Shown: positions 1-6,817 of the stretch, one piece after another
Layout of the letters: each line of letters opens with the position of its first letter
How positions within the stretch are numbered: the first letter of the stretch is position 1
Source of the DNA: Candidatus Sigynarchaeota archaeon
Lineage (GTDB): Archaea; Asgardarchaeota; Lokiarchaeia; Sigynarchaeales; Sigynarchaeaceae
Length of the DNA stretch: 10,262 nt
Direction: 5' to 3'
Assembly (NCBI GenBank): GCA_030587525.1
Contig: JAUQYW010000161.1
Coordinates: forward strand, 1 to 10,262
The notes under the pieces: generated by a model
The model's database searches: none
What the model was told of the DNA's origin: nothing
The model's input: only the letters and a program-made list of their open reading frames with translations
Position numbers and translations under genes: made by a program

Positions 1-523
1 GGCGGGGGGGTTCAAGTCCGCCCTCAAGCCGCAGTACATCGACCAGATCCCGCAGGTGGTCAAGGGGACGGTAAGGAAGAGCCTTGCCAAGAAAGGGAGC
101 GACTTCAAGGAGCTCGTCGAGCATGTTCGAGATGCCGAATTCCTCGATGAATTTAAACGCAGGCTCCGGATCCTTGCCTTGCGCTTTCGCGTAAAACAAG
201 ATCTTGTTTCGCAACGTCAGTTTTTTCAAGAAATTGAGGGCCGGTGACACGAAGCTCACGTGCTCGAGCACCTTCGGCAGCTCAGTGGTGATGTCATAGC
301 CGCGGATCCGTATCGTGCCAGCGTCGGGAAGATAGATGCCGGCCATGGTTTTCATGAGGGTGGTCTTGCCGGAGCCATTTGCCCCGATGATGGCAACATG
401 GTCGCCTTCCTGGACGGTAAACGTCATGCCGTTGATGATAGCCTCGTATTTTGGTTTGAATAGGCTACCTCCGACCCGGAATCGCTTTACGAGGTCCTTG
501 ACCTCGACCACGTGTTCAAGCAT
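1..523 (-). CDS. ABC transporter ATP-binding subunit (ABC-2 export type), partial and disrupted
   Basis: This is the cytoplasmic ATPase that would power the ABC-2 permease encoded upstream. The ATG at 523-521 overlaps the stop of the preceding gene by 8 bases (ATGCTTGA), and a G-run (540-535) precedes it, so translation is probably coupled. Walker A is GANGSGKT at residues 47-54. The LT-x-R-N-K-ILFYA stretch (102-112) resembles ABC-2 exporter ATPases, in which the Q-loop glutamine is often absent; here the position reads FVSPALNF. Family-like sequence runs to about residue 138 (SNMLDELL). After that no LSGGQ signature appears, although the frame stays open to the window edge. From about position 110 to 1 the frame is probably only the antisense of the ABCE1 fragment, whose codons are in register with it. 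The gene therefore lacks its signature, Walker B and H-loop here. Confidence 0.8.
   Translation of the reverse strand, partial: MLEHVVEVKDLVKRFRVGGSLFKPKYEAIINGMTFTVQEGDHVAIIGANGSGKTTLMKTMAGIYLPDAGTIRIRGYDITTELPKVLEHVSFVSPALNFLKKLTLRNKILFYAKAQGKDPEPAFKFIEEFGISNMLDELLEVAPFLGKALPYRPLDHLRDLVDVLRLEGGLEPPR
2..127 (+). pseudogene. Fragment of ABCE1/Rli1 ribosome-recycling ATPase, nucleotide-binding domain 1
   Basis: Read from base 2, this frame gives KPQYIDQIPQVVKGTV, which matches the stretch of ABCE1 NBD1 between the Q-loop and the LSGGELQR signature (human ABCE1, from memory, has KPQYVDQIPKAAKGTV). ABCE1 is the iron-sulfur ATPase that splits ribosomes after termination in archaea and eukaryotes. 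The match includes the run after KGTV (RKSLAKKGSDFKELVEHV), but the expected signature never follows. The frame instead drifts into sequence antisense to an ABC transporter ATPase and stops at 245-247. The upstream part lies outside the window. The right boundary is approximate (about 100-127). It could be a true gene remnant left by rearrangement or one side of an assembly misjoin. The family match is strong for so short a piece; the end point is inferred. Confidence 0.6.
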
Positions 524-1049
524 TCCGGCTTTCGCCCCCCTTGCCCGATCTTGTTGTTTTCGCCACTTTTTTTGCTACTATCGCCGTGGCAATCGATAAT
601 GTTGCGAAGATCATCATCGCTGGAAATCCCGGGATTGCCGGGGGCGGGATGATCGTGAATTCAAGGTAAGCCGTGATGTTTCCGGCGTTCACGTTGAGTT
701 TATTGATTATGACGAGATGATACGTGTCGTTGGCGGGCACCACGAAGAATTTATCGAGCTGCGTCGTGCCCACGTTGTCGTAAATCCAAACCATGTCATG
801 TTCGCTCTCCGCCCTGTTGGTCGTCCAGTTCGCGTACTGGCTTGCATTCATGAACACGACGCGTGCAAGGCCGCCATCGACGAGCAAGGAGATCTTCACG
901 CGATCTCCTTGATTGAAGGCTTGGGGAAAATCTACCTCGCCGCCGGGAACGATAACGATGTCTTGCCATGCCGCCTCCGCTGCGGGAACGTGAACGCAAG
1001 CCAGCACGGCCACGAGGATAAAGCCTGTTATCCTGATTTTCCGATCCAT
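516..1049 (-). CDS. Secreted, C-terminally anchored beta-sandwich protein of the ABC operon
   Basis: A 177-residue protein predicted to sit outside the membrane next to the ABC exporter. Residues about 7-27 form a signal peptide ending in PAAEAA. The body (28-134) is rich in predicted beta strands and has Asn-X-Ser/Thr sequons at N68, N74, N107 and N124. A pattern of GDRV, then a VPANDTYHLVI stretch, recalls small extracytoplasmic GOLD/pre-peptidase-like sandwiches; this fold call is by eye only. The end has PPPAIPGFP, a hydrophobic stretch to about 159, then KK and a basic tail, like archaeal C-terminal sorting or anchor signals. I chose ATG 1049 because GAGG lies 10 bases upstream; an in-frame GTG at 1055 is the alternative. 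It starts about 18 bases after the permease stop and overlaps the ATPase start, so the three genes form one operon. The exact role is unknown; it may be an accessory subunit. Confidence 0.75.
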   Translation of the reverse strand: MDRKIRITGFILVAVLACVHVPAAEAAWQDIVIVPGGEVDFPQAFNQGDRVKISLLVDGGLARVVFMNASQYANWTTNRAESEHDMVWIYDNVGTTQLDKFFVVPANDTYHLVIINKLNVNAGNITAYLEFTIIPPPAIPGFPAMMIFATLSIATAIVAKKVAKTTRSGKGGESRNA

Positions 1050-1067
1050 GTACACTTTGCCTCTATG

Positions 1068-1997
1068 TTAATAGGTTTCGATCGAGCCGATAAGCTTGGC
1101 TTTCTTCACGAACAACTTGATGCAGAGGATGGAGATGACGATGAGTGCAATCACGCCGATGACCTGGGATTGTACGAGAAATTCAAGCCAATGCACGACC
1201 GTTTCTTGCCAGCCAAAACCAATCGCCACGGGATTCCCGTGGGCGACCGGGTAACCGACGATGAACAGATCCCGGATGAAATCGATGCCGGACGCGACGG
1301 GGATCGACTCCAGGATGAGCGTGCTCCGGCCCAAGCCAAAGATCGGGAAATACATGCCGGTCGCGACCTTGAGGCCGTAAATGAACACGTTCGACAGAAC
1401 GCCGGTCTTCTTGAAGAGCAAGCTGAACGAAGCGACCCACAGCGACACGCAGAGCATAAACAAGGTCATGGATGCCATGACGACGAGGATCCACGGTATC
1501 GCCAGCAATAAATCCACGGTGACCATGCCGAGCAGGAAGAAAAACGGCGTGACAACGATCGTGGCAAGGATGAACGAGATGATGAAGGATGCCCAGAACC
1601 GGCCCATCAAGATGACCGGGATGTCGATCCCGTTCGTGAGCAACATGCCGATCGTACCTTTCTGGGTCTCCTCGGGCAAGCATTGGACCGTGTCCTCGAA
1701 TGGGTGCGTGAAGATCGCCCAGAAATACGTGCCGATGAATAAAAATTTCATGAACGCCAGCTCGATAGACCCTGATGAGACATCGAATTGGTAATATTCA
1801 GGGGGAAGAGCGCCCATTTTTGGCTGGACAACTTTTGCGATGACCGTGAACAAGGCGAGATTGATCATGGTGTACAAGCTGTTGAGCAGCATCTTGAACT
1901 TGTATTTGAAATCGTACTGGAGATTCCTCACGGTCATCTGCGTGACTTTCCGCAAGTACGATCGGATCCCAACGAAAAAGTTTCGGATTCCTGTCAT
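1068..1997 (-). CDS. ABC-2 type transporter permease, six TM
   Basis: Membrane subunit of an ABC-2 exporter, 309 residues. It has a basic amphipathic N-terminus (residues 1-38) and six likely TM segments near 39-58, 79-98, 135-158, 163-195, 203-222 and 275-297. The cytosolic loop after TM2 carries PEETQKGTIGMLL (108-120), matching the conserved E-x-x-GT-x-x-x-LL element of ABC-2 permeases. The short C-terminal cytosolic tail is normal for the family. A TTG at 2021 would add eight residues, but a TATA-like box at 2045-2039 would place the transcription start near 2016, downstream of that TTG, so ATG 1997 is preferred. It is the first gene of the operon with the secreted protein and the ATPase. 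The substrate (drug, lipid, polysaccharide or peptide) cannot be told from the sequence. Confidence 0.85.
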   Translation of the reverse strand: MTGIRNFFVGIRSYLRKVTQMTVRNLQYDFKYKFKMLLNSLYTMINLALFTVIAKVVQPKMGALPPEYYQFDVSSGSIELAFMKFLFIGTYFWAIFTHPFEDTVQCLPEETQKGTIGMLLTNGIDIPVILMGRFWASFIISFILATIVVTPFFFLLGMVTVDLLLAIPWILVVMASMTLFMLCVSLWVASFSLLFKKTGVLSNVFIYGLKVATGMYFPIFGLGRSTLILESIPVASGIDFIRDLFIVGYPVAHGNPVAIGFGWQETVVHWLEFLVQSQVIGVIALIVISILCIKLFVKKAKLIGSIETY

Positions 1998-2038
1998 AAT
2001 CCCACGCCGGGTCGCTATCAATATCGCGTGATCCGTGG

Positions 2039-2045
2039 TATAATA
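2039..2045 (-). promoter_or_regulatory. TATA-like box for the ABC operon
   Basis: TATTATA on the minus strand (within GCATATTATACC) lies about 45 bases before the permease ATG at 1997. Archaeal spacing of about 25 bases to the start of transcription would put +1 near 2016. A second A/T-rich run (AAAAAAATTTATG, 2079-2067) is a less TATA-like alternative. Confidence 0.4.
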
Positions 2046-2099
2046 TGCAACGATTGACCTTCTCGCATAAATTTTTTTGCCCCACGGTGCGTGACACGG

Positions 2100-2107
2100 T
2101 TTTAAAA
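2100..2107 (+). promoter_or_regulatory. TATA-like box for the 2143-4690 gene group
   Basis: TTTTAAAA flanked by G/C-rich sequence, about 40 bases before the ATG at 2143. It predicts a transcript start near 2129, giving a short leader of about 14 bases that still includes the ribosome binding site. Confidence 0.45.
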
Positions 2108-2130
2108 GGGATAAAAATCATGGTTCTTGT

Positions 2131-2135
2131 GGAGG
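2131..2135 (+). promoter_or_regulatory. Strong ribosome binding site (GGAGG)
   Basis: A full GGAGG with a 7-base spacer before ATG 2143. It is the best Shine-Dalgarno match in the window and fixes the start of the first gene of this group. Confidence 0.75.
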
Positions 2136-2142
2136 ATCTCAA

Positions 2143-2691
2143 ATGAGGCTTGTTGACCGTTTGAAGAGGAAACATAATATTTACATTCTCGAAAATTCAC
2201 CTCAACGATTCATTGTCGAGGCGTATGGCCGGGTAGAGGGTATGTGTTGGTTCCTCCCCCTCTGCTGTGCGTTATTGGGCATAATGCCGCTGCTGACCGG
2301 AAATACGAGCCTGAACTTAGCCGGGTTCTCCATTTTTTTCCTCCTCCTCGCGGGGCTCTTTTTTTACCATATGTTACGGCGCTACATCAGGGCAACCATC
2401 GTGGTTGCAGACAAGACTGAAAAGCAGCTCTATGTCCTCCGGGAATTGTTTGGTACAAGGCAAAAAGTGCTGTTCCTGGCGGGCTTTATCAACGTGAAAG
2501 GGGTTCGCGTCATCCATCATCCGGGGTCAGAGGGCTCGGTTTCCTCCGACGAGCTAGTCATCGATTTCATCCATCGCTGGCCCTTCCAGGTATGCAAGGT
2601 CTCCTACGAAAATCTCAAGGAAATAAGGCAGCAACTCGTCGATTGCATCTTTGAAGGGGATGATCCACGAAAGCGGGGCGATCTAAAGTAA
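2143..2691 (+). CDS. Two-TM membrane protein with a possible PH-like cytosolic domain
   Basis: I do not recognise this 182-residue protein by family. It has a basic N-terminus, a short strand-rich lead (residues 12-30), a tight TM hairpin (about 34-53 and 57-78) and then a cytosolic part (about 83-170). That part has alternating strand-like stretches (ATIVVAD, KQLYVLREL, KVLFLAGFINV, ELVIDFIHRW) and a final helix (155-170). This order, a TM pair followed by strands and one C-terminal helix, is that of bacterial PH-like (bPH) membrane proteins. The assignment is a shape-based inference, not a motif match. The stop TAA shares its last A with the ATG of the next gene (TAATG), so the two are translationally coupled and probably act together. 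The start is secure from the GGAGG site. Confidence 0.7.
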   Translation: MRLVDRLKRKHNIYILENSPQRFIVEAYGRVEGMCWFLPLCCALLGIMPLLTGNTSLNLAGFSIFFLLLAGLFFYHMLRRYIRATIVVADKTEKQLYVLRELFGTRQKVLFLAGFINVKGVRVIHHPGSEGSVSSDELVIDFIHRWPFQVCKVSYENLKEIRQQLVDCIFEGDDPRKRGDLK

Positions 2692-3710
2692 TGGAAAGCC
2701 ATCCAAAAATGACGGCGTGGTCCATTCTCGCGATCATAAGCTTGACCACGGTGCTCGTGATCGTCGTCATCCCTGGCATCATTTTCTTTTACGATTATCC
2801 GGAGGTTGGCTGGTGGGATGTTATCATGCTGCTGTGTGGCATCGAGATGATCCCGCTGATCTTGCTCGTGGTCGAGGATAGCTATGCAAAGGACGCGAAA
2901 TTCAAGGCGATCTGGTGGAGGGGATCGAGGCCTCCAATCGCCACGTACAAAAATATCGGAAGTGATCACGTGTATTTCGCTACCCGGAAGGTGCGCCAGC
3001 TCAAGTTGGTTGGTATATTGGCCATGCTCGTCATCGGGACATCGTCCATCGGGCTTGCCGCGACAATAAGTGAAACAGCCTTTGGTGAAGGGCAAGCCTT
3101 CCTCGTGAACCATCAAGCCGTGAACCCGGCTCCGGCACACCAGATGTTGAATTATACCTTTCCCGACATGAATGGTACCGACTTGCGAGTGGTCGTGCGC
3201 GGTTATGCCGAAGCACCGTGTGGCCAGGTCGCCGAGATCACCTTTTCCGTAACCGTGTTTCAAGGCAACAGCGTATTCTATTCCGAGGCACTGCATAATA
3301 CCGCCTCGCAGAATTGCAACATGTTTATGCCATCTGCGAGCACGGTTTCCGCCACTTCCATTATCCAAGGATTCAACTCAGCCGAGATGCACAATATCTC
3401 GATCGAGCTGGATATGCACACCTTGGTCGTTAACACGGTCGAGAATTACACTATCACGGTCTACGACATGACCCCGCTGACGCGGGTATATCTCAACCGG
3501 GACTCTATGAAGTTTCACTTCGGGTTCCCGCTCGGGGCGTGCATCGCGATGGGCGTGATGGGCGTGCTCACGAGCATCAAGAAGGAATTGCTGGAAATGG
3601 GCGAGCGGGAGCAGCAAGACAAGGCCTCCAGCTGGGAAGCGCGGCGCAAGGAAAAGGTCTTAACGACCTTGAACCAATGGAAGACAGAGCGCGGCATTAA
3701 CGAGCGCTAA
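2691..3710 (+). CDS. Four-TM membrane protein with a large extracytoplasmic domain
   Basis: Unrecognised 339-residue protein. TM segments lie near residues 10-33, 41-61, 104-126 and 276-295. Residues 127-275 form an external domain with Asn-X-Ser/Thr sequons at N154, N161, N235 and N252 and two cysteines (C177, C209) that could pair in a disulfide. The cytosolic loop 62-103 is rich in Lys/Arg and aromatics. The C-terminal 40 residues (297-339) are highly charged and likely a cytosolic helix. Its ATG overlaps the previous stop by one base, with only a weak upstream G-run, so it probably depends on translation of the partner gene. The shared start/stop and matching membrane character suggest a two-protein envelope complex. 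No enzyme motif was found. The phosphodiesterase follows after 35 bases. Confidence 0.75.
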   Translation: MESHPKMTAWSILAIISLTTVLVIVVIPGIIFFYDYPEVGWWDVIMLLCGIEMIPLILLVVEDSYAKDAKFKAIWWRGSRPPIATYKNIGSDHVYFATRKVRQLKLVGILAMLVIGTSSIGLAATISETAFGEGQAFLVNHQAVNPAPAHQMLNYTFPDMNGTDLRVVVRGYAEAPCGQVAEITFSVTVFQGNSVFYSEALHNTASQNCNMFMPSASTVSATSIIQGFNSAEMHNISIELDMHTLVVNTVENYTITVYDMTPLTRVYLNRDSMKFHFGFPLGACIAMGVMGVLTSIKKELLEMGEREQQDKASSWEARRKEKVLTTLNQWKTERGINER

Positions 3711-3745
3711 CATCGAGGCGATGCATCACGTGGAACAAGAGTACA

Positions 3746-4690
3746 TTGCGGTTCCTCAAAAACCGGCGGCCTCTCGTGCTGGCGCACAGGGGAAACAGCG
3801 CCGAGGTTCCCGAAAACACGCGCGAGGCATTCGAAGATGCGGCTCGCATGACGGGCGCCGATGTCATCGAGACCGACACGTATTTGACAAAGGATGGCCA
3901 ATTCGTGTTTTTCCACGACCCGGTGCTGCAGCGTACCACTAATGGTCGCGGCGCGATCCACAAGCGCACGCTCGCCGAGCTGAAAGAGCTGGATGCGGGC
4001 TATAACTTCGAGGATAATCAAGGGAATCATCCTTTCCGAGGGAAAGGATTCAAAATCCAGTCGGTCGACGAGATCTTGCCCGCGTTCAAGAACCACCGAT
4101 TTAACATAGATATCAAGTCACGGGACCCGCGAGCGCCAGCGCTTTTCGCTAAAAAACTCGTGGATCTCGGCATAGAGGAAGGTTCCGAGTCCCGCGTCAT
4201 GGTCGCGTCGTTCTGGCAGAAGCAAATAGCGCGCTTCCGGGAAGCATCCCGCATCCCGACCTCCGCGAGCACCATGGAAGTTATCGAGTTCCGCAAGGTC
4301 GCAAACCGGTGGGCGAAACGGCACCGGCACTGCACCGCAAACAGTGGTAAAATCACCGCAATGCAATGCATGCAGCGCCCCGTGGCGAGGCAGTGCGAGA
4401 GGCATTGCATCGAATTGGGCAGGACCGTGATGCAAGAGGAATTGTTCGGCCGGAAGCTGTCCTACGCTGCCTTGCAGATCCCTGAAAAATTCTGGATCTT
4501 GACGGTCATCGGGGGCAAATGGTTCATCGATTTTGCCCACGCGCTGGGAATCGCGGTGCATATCTGGACAATAAACGAGCCTGCCGATATGGAACGGCTT
4601 CTCGATTGGGGCGTCGATGGCATTTTTTCGGACGCGCCCGCCGTGCTCATCGACGTGCTCGACCGCCGTGAAAAAAAGGCTAGGAACTGA
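3746..4690 (+). CDS. Glycerophosphodiester phosphodiesterase (GDPD family)
   Basis: Hydrolyses glycerophosphodiesters (deacylated phospholipid head groups) to sn-glycerol 3-phosphate and an alcohol; with no signal peptide it should be cytosolic. The TIM-barrel motifs are clear: LAHRG with H14 and R15, PEN (22-24), E42 and D44 in ETDTYLTKDG, FHDP with H57, and K124 in NIDIKS. The third metal-ligand position, usually Glu in EIK, reads Asp122. C-terminal motifs ALQIPE (242-247), HIWTIN (272-277) and WGVDGIFSDAP (288-298) are typical. Length is 314 against about 240-300 for the family. Residues about 188-228 hold an unusual basic, Cys/His-rich stretch (C196, C208, C217, C221; H193, H195, H220). 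The start is TTG 3746, placed ten residues before the first conserved motif; its ribosome binding site is weak and the frame is open upstream. Probably co-transcribed with the gene before it. Confidence 0.9.
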   Translation: MRFLKNRRPLVLAHRGNSAEVPENTREAFEDAARMTGADVIETDTYLTKDGQFVFFHDPVLQRTTNGRGAIHKRTLAELKELDAGYNFEDNQGNHPFRGKGFKIQSVDEILPAFKNHRFNIDIKSRDPRAPALFAKKLVDLGIEEGSESRVMVASFWQKQIARFREASRIPTSASTMEVIEFRKVANRWAKRHRHCTANSGKITAMQCMQRPVARQCERHCIELGRTVMQEELFGRKLSYAALQIPEKFWILTVIGGKWFIDFAHALGIAVHIWTINEPADMERLLDWGVDGIFSDAPAVLIDVLDRREKKARN

Positions 4691-4712
4691 AGGTGTTTTA
4701 AGAAGGAAAGAA

Positions 4713-5630
4713 TCACGCGGTCAGGACAATTTTCACGCCACGATGACTTTTCTTCATGCCCGTGCACGGACCATATCGATCTTCAGCCGGCAGCCGGTTC
4801 GCGAAAAGGATTTTTGCATCGAGATTGCCGGAGCTAGTTTTTTCCTCGATCAGCTTGTAGATCGTCATCTTCTTCTGGATCTCTGGCATCGAGCGGAATA
4901 GCATGATGATACTCGCTCCGATCGAGAAGAATAATGTCCACTCCCAAGGTGCAATGAACGTCGCAGGCGCATTCTTAATCGTGAACGTTGAGATGTCCAT
5001 CAGTTGAATAACAGCGACACCTACAACGATATTTGTGAGAGCACCTGCTATGGGAATGACGCGCTTGGTGCCTGTCTTGACGATAGCATCCTTGACGATG
5101 ATGACCCAGTAGAGGAGGCCACCGAACACGAGGCCGCCGAAGGAAACAATGGCGGCGGGAAGATGCACTCTCAAGGTTGCTGCCGTGTTCGGGAACAGTG
5201 CAAGTGCAATGAACCCGCAGGAGCCCACCATGTTGATGATCAAGGCTATCCGGGACAAGATCTTTCCGATCGGCTGCAACCGCTTGTGGATGAACTGGTA
5301 GAACGGGATCATCATGAACGCGAGGTAGATGAATGCGATCGAGAAACACAAGTAGCCGGTCGGGTTCAAGACGGGATTACCGAGGTCGCTGATCGTGTTC
5401 GTGGTCAAGGAGTAGGTTCCGGGGAACAGCAGCCACGCGGCAAGCATCAAACCTGCATAGACCGAAGACGAGAGCGGGAACAGTTTCTGGAACATGGTCT
5501 TCTTTGGATACTTGCCCTGGATGAAGTGTTCGAGGGTCTCCTGGAAGAGCGCCTCGATCGTGCTCTTGGGGATGTATCGCAAGCCAGTTGCGCTATACCA
5601 GTGCAGCTGGTTTGCCGATTCATGCTTCAT
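4713..5630 (-). CDS. DUF998-like six-TM membrane protein, copy 1
   Basis: A 305-residue integral membrane protein with six TM segments near 54-70, 92-113, 124-146, 154-179, 190-211 and 227-247. The loop after TM1 has NTISDLGNP (78-86), followed by GY-x-x-FS-x-AFIYL. This S-x-LG-x-P pattern is typical of DUF998 proteins, whose function is not established. A hydrophilic N-terminal segment (1-50) contains a paired amphipathic helix ending in YPKKT-x-FQ-x-LFP, and the cytosolic tail (250-305) is basic. Many TM residues and the preceding loops are shared with the gene upstream, so the pair arose by duplication. The start is ATG 5630 with GGTGA nine bases upstream. It is convergent with the phosphodiesterase, with only 22 bases between the stops. 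Confidence 0.75.
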   Translation of the reverse strand: MKHESANQLHWYSATGLRYIPKSTIEALFQETLEHFIQGKYPKKTMFQKLFPLSSSVYAGLMLAAWLLFPGTYSLTTNTISDLGNPVLNPTGYLCFSIAFIYLAFMMIPFYQFIHKRLQPIGKILSRIALIINMVGSCGFIALALFPNTAATLRVHLPAAIVSFGGLVFGGLLYWVIIVKDAIVKTGTKRVIPIAGALTNIVVGVAVIQLMDISTFTIKNAPATFIAPWEWTLFFSIGASIIMLFRSMPEIQKKMTIYKLIEEKTSSGNLDAKILFANRLPAEDRYGPCTGMKKSHRGVKIVLTA

Positions 5631-5678
5631 CTTGAGATTTCACCTTGATACGCGAGGAAATTACTAGTAGAATCCTTC

Positions 5679-5687
5679 GTATATCTT
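5679..5687 (-). promoter_or_regulatory. TATA-like box for DUF998-like copy 1
   Basis: AAGATATAC on the minus strand, about 50 bases before ATG 5630, in an A/T-rich gap (5631-5788) that also holds the palindrome TAATATTA (5703-5710). It suggests that copy 1 has its own promoter and is not only read through from copy 2. Weak call by pattern alone. Confidence 0.35.
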
Positions 5688-5788
5688 AATAACAATCTCG
5701 TCTAATATTATTAATGCAACTTTTACATATGTTTCAGCCACGAGAATTTCACATAAAGGCCGGTTTTTGAAAAGAAGAGAAGGCGAGG

Positions 5789-6727
5789 TCACTGGGTTCT
5801 GGTAGATTTTTCGCGCCGCAGAATAGATTGGCCATTTTCATCGAGTTGCGCATCTTCCGGAAGCTTGTTAATGGGATAGATGCAAACATTTTCGAATTGG
5901 CCGACACCACTACCTTTGACGACCCTATAGAAGATTTGTTTCTTCTTAATCTCCGGAACAGAATTGAACAGCAATACAATGTCGATACCGATAGAGAAGA
6001 AGAGTGTCCATTCCCAGAAAGCTGTTCCTGGCCAAATATTCTTGAAGGTGAAGGTAACCGGGTCGATGAGTTGTGCAACCGCAATGCCGACGATAACATT
6101 CGTCGCCACGCCGAACCAGACGATGACGCGGCGGGTCCCGCTCTTTATAATAGCGTCTTTTATAATGACGATCCAATAAAATATACCGCTAAACACCATG
6201 CTGCCAAACGATGCAACCGCTGCTGGAATGTGAACGTTTATCGTGTTTGGCGTATTCGGGAAAAGGGCCAGCACGATGAAACTGGCAGAACCGACGATGT
6301 TCGAGATCAATCCAAGCTTCGAAAGAAGCGTTCCTAGTGGTTCCAATCCCCTGTGCACGAACTGGTAGAAAGGAATCAAAATGATGGATAGATAGATGAA
6401 TGCAGCGGAGAAGAAGGCGTAACCCGATGGATTATAGATGGGATTGCCAAGATCGCTGATGGTATTCGTATCAAAGTAATACGTGCTTGGATATAACATG
6501 TAGGCGATGAACACCAATGTGGCGTAAACTGAAATGGCCAAGGGAAATAGTCGCTGAAACAAGGTCTTCTTGGGGAAATCGCCCTCGAAAAACTGTTCAA
6601 CGCTTTTCTGGAGAGCCACTTCGATCGAACGGGGAAAATAGCGGAGATCGATGTTGTACCAGCGGAGGCGATTCGGTGAAATCCCTTGCTTGCTGTTGAA
6701 TGTTTTCCGCGTGGTACGTTGAGTCAT
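5789..6727 (-). CDS. DUF998-like six-TM membrane protein, copy 2
   Basis: Paralogue of the next gene on this strand, roughly half identical by eye over the shared core. It has the same layout: hydrophilic N-terminus with FPKKT-x-FQ-x-LFP (51-62), NTISDLGNP after TM1 (88-96), IPFYQFVHRGLEPLG (118-132), and a conserved final TM beginning WEWTLFFSIG (238-247) followed by VPEIKKK (257-263). The C-terminal tails (after about 265) have diverged, so they may carry copy-specific partners or signals. A TTG at 6784 would extend the protein by 19 residues. I prefer ATG 6727, giving 312 residues, because GGGGT lies about 10 bases upstream and the resulting N-terminus lines up with copy 1. The molecular function of DUF998 is unknown. 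It starts 90 bases after the stop of the helical protein gene upstream and may share its transcript. Confidence 0.75.
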   Translation of the reverse strand: MTQRTTRKTFNSKQGISPNRLRWYNIDLRYFPRSIEVALQKSVEQFFEGDFPKKTLFQRLFPLAISVYATLVFIAYMLYPSTYYFDTNTISDLGNPIYNPSGYAFFSAAFIYLSIILIPFYQFVHRGLEPLGTLLSKLGLISNIVGSASFIVLALFPNTPNTINVHIPAAVASFGSMVFSGIFYWIVIIKDAIIKSGTRRVIVWFGVATNVIVGIAVAQLIDPVTFTFKNIWPGTAFWEWTLFFSIGIDIVLLFNSVPEIKKKQIFYRVVKGSGVGQFENVCIYPINKLPEDAQLDENGQSILRREKSTRTQ

Positions 6728-6817
6728 ATATGATTTACCCCGTCGAAAAGGATTGATACATGTCTTGAGACGGCAGTTATTCAAAAAGATAGCACTGAAT
6801 GTTGATAAGATCTGTTT

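Noticed and set aside
717..1511. Long plus-strand open frame of 264 codons
   Set aside because: It is antisense to the secreted protein and the permease, and its product is a low-complexity, His/Asp/Arg-rich sequence with no motif. It follows from codon bias on the other strand.
2604..3368. Minus-strand open frame of 254 codons
   Set aside because: Antisense to the coupled membrane pair; His/Asp/Arg-rich with no family resemblance or start signal.
4118..4561. Minus-strand open frame opposite the phosphodiesterase
   Set aside because: The plus strand carries full GDPD motifs across this stretch; the minus product shows none.
5004..5648. Plus-strand open frame of 214 codons
   Set aside because: Mirror of DUF998-like copy 1; acidic low-complexity product, whereas the minus strand gives a clean six-TM protein with a paralogue.
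5703..5714. A/T palindrome TAATATTA followed by TTAA as an operator
   Set aside because: Short A/T palindromes are expected by chance in an A/T-rich gap; no second copy was found nearby.
6728..6784. TTG-initiated N-terminal extension of DUF998-like copy 2
   Set aside because: ATG 6727 has a better ribosome binding site and aligns with the start of copy 1; the extension is basic and unconserved.
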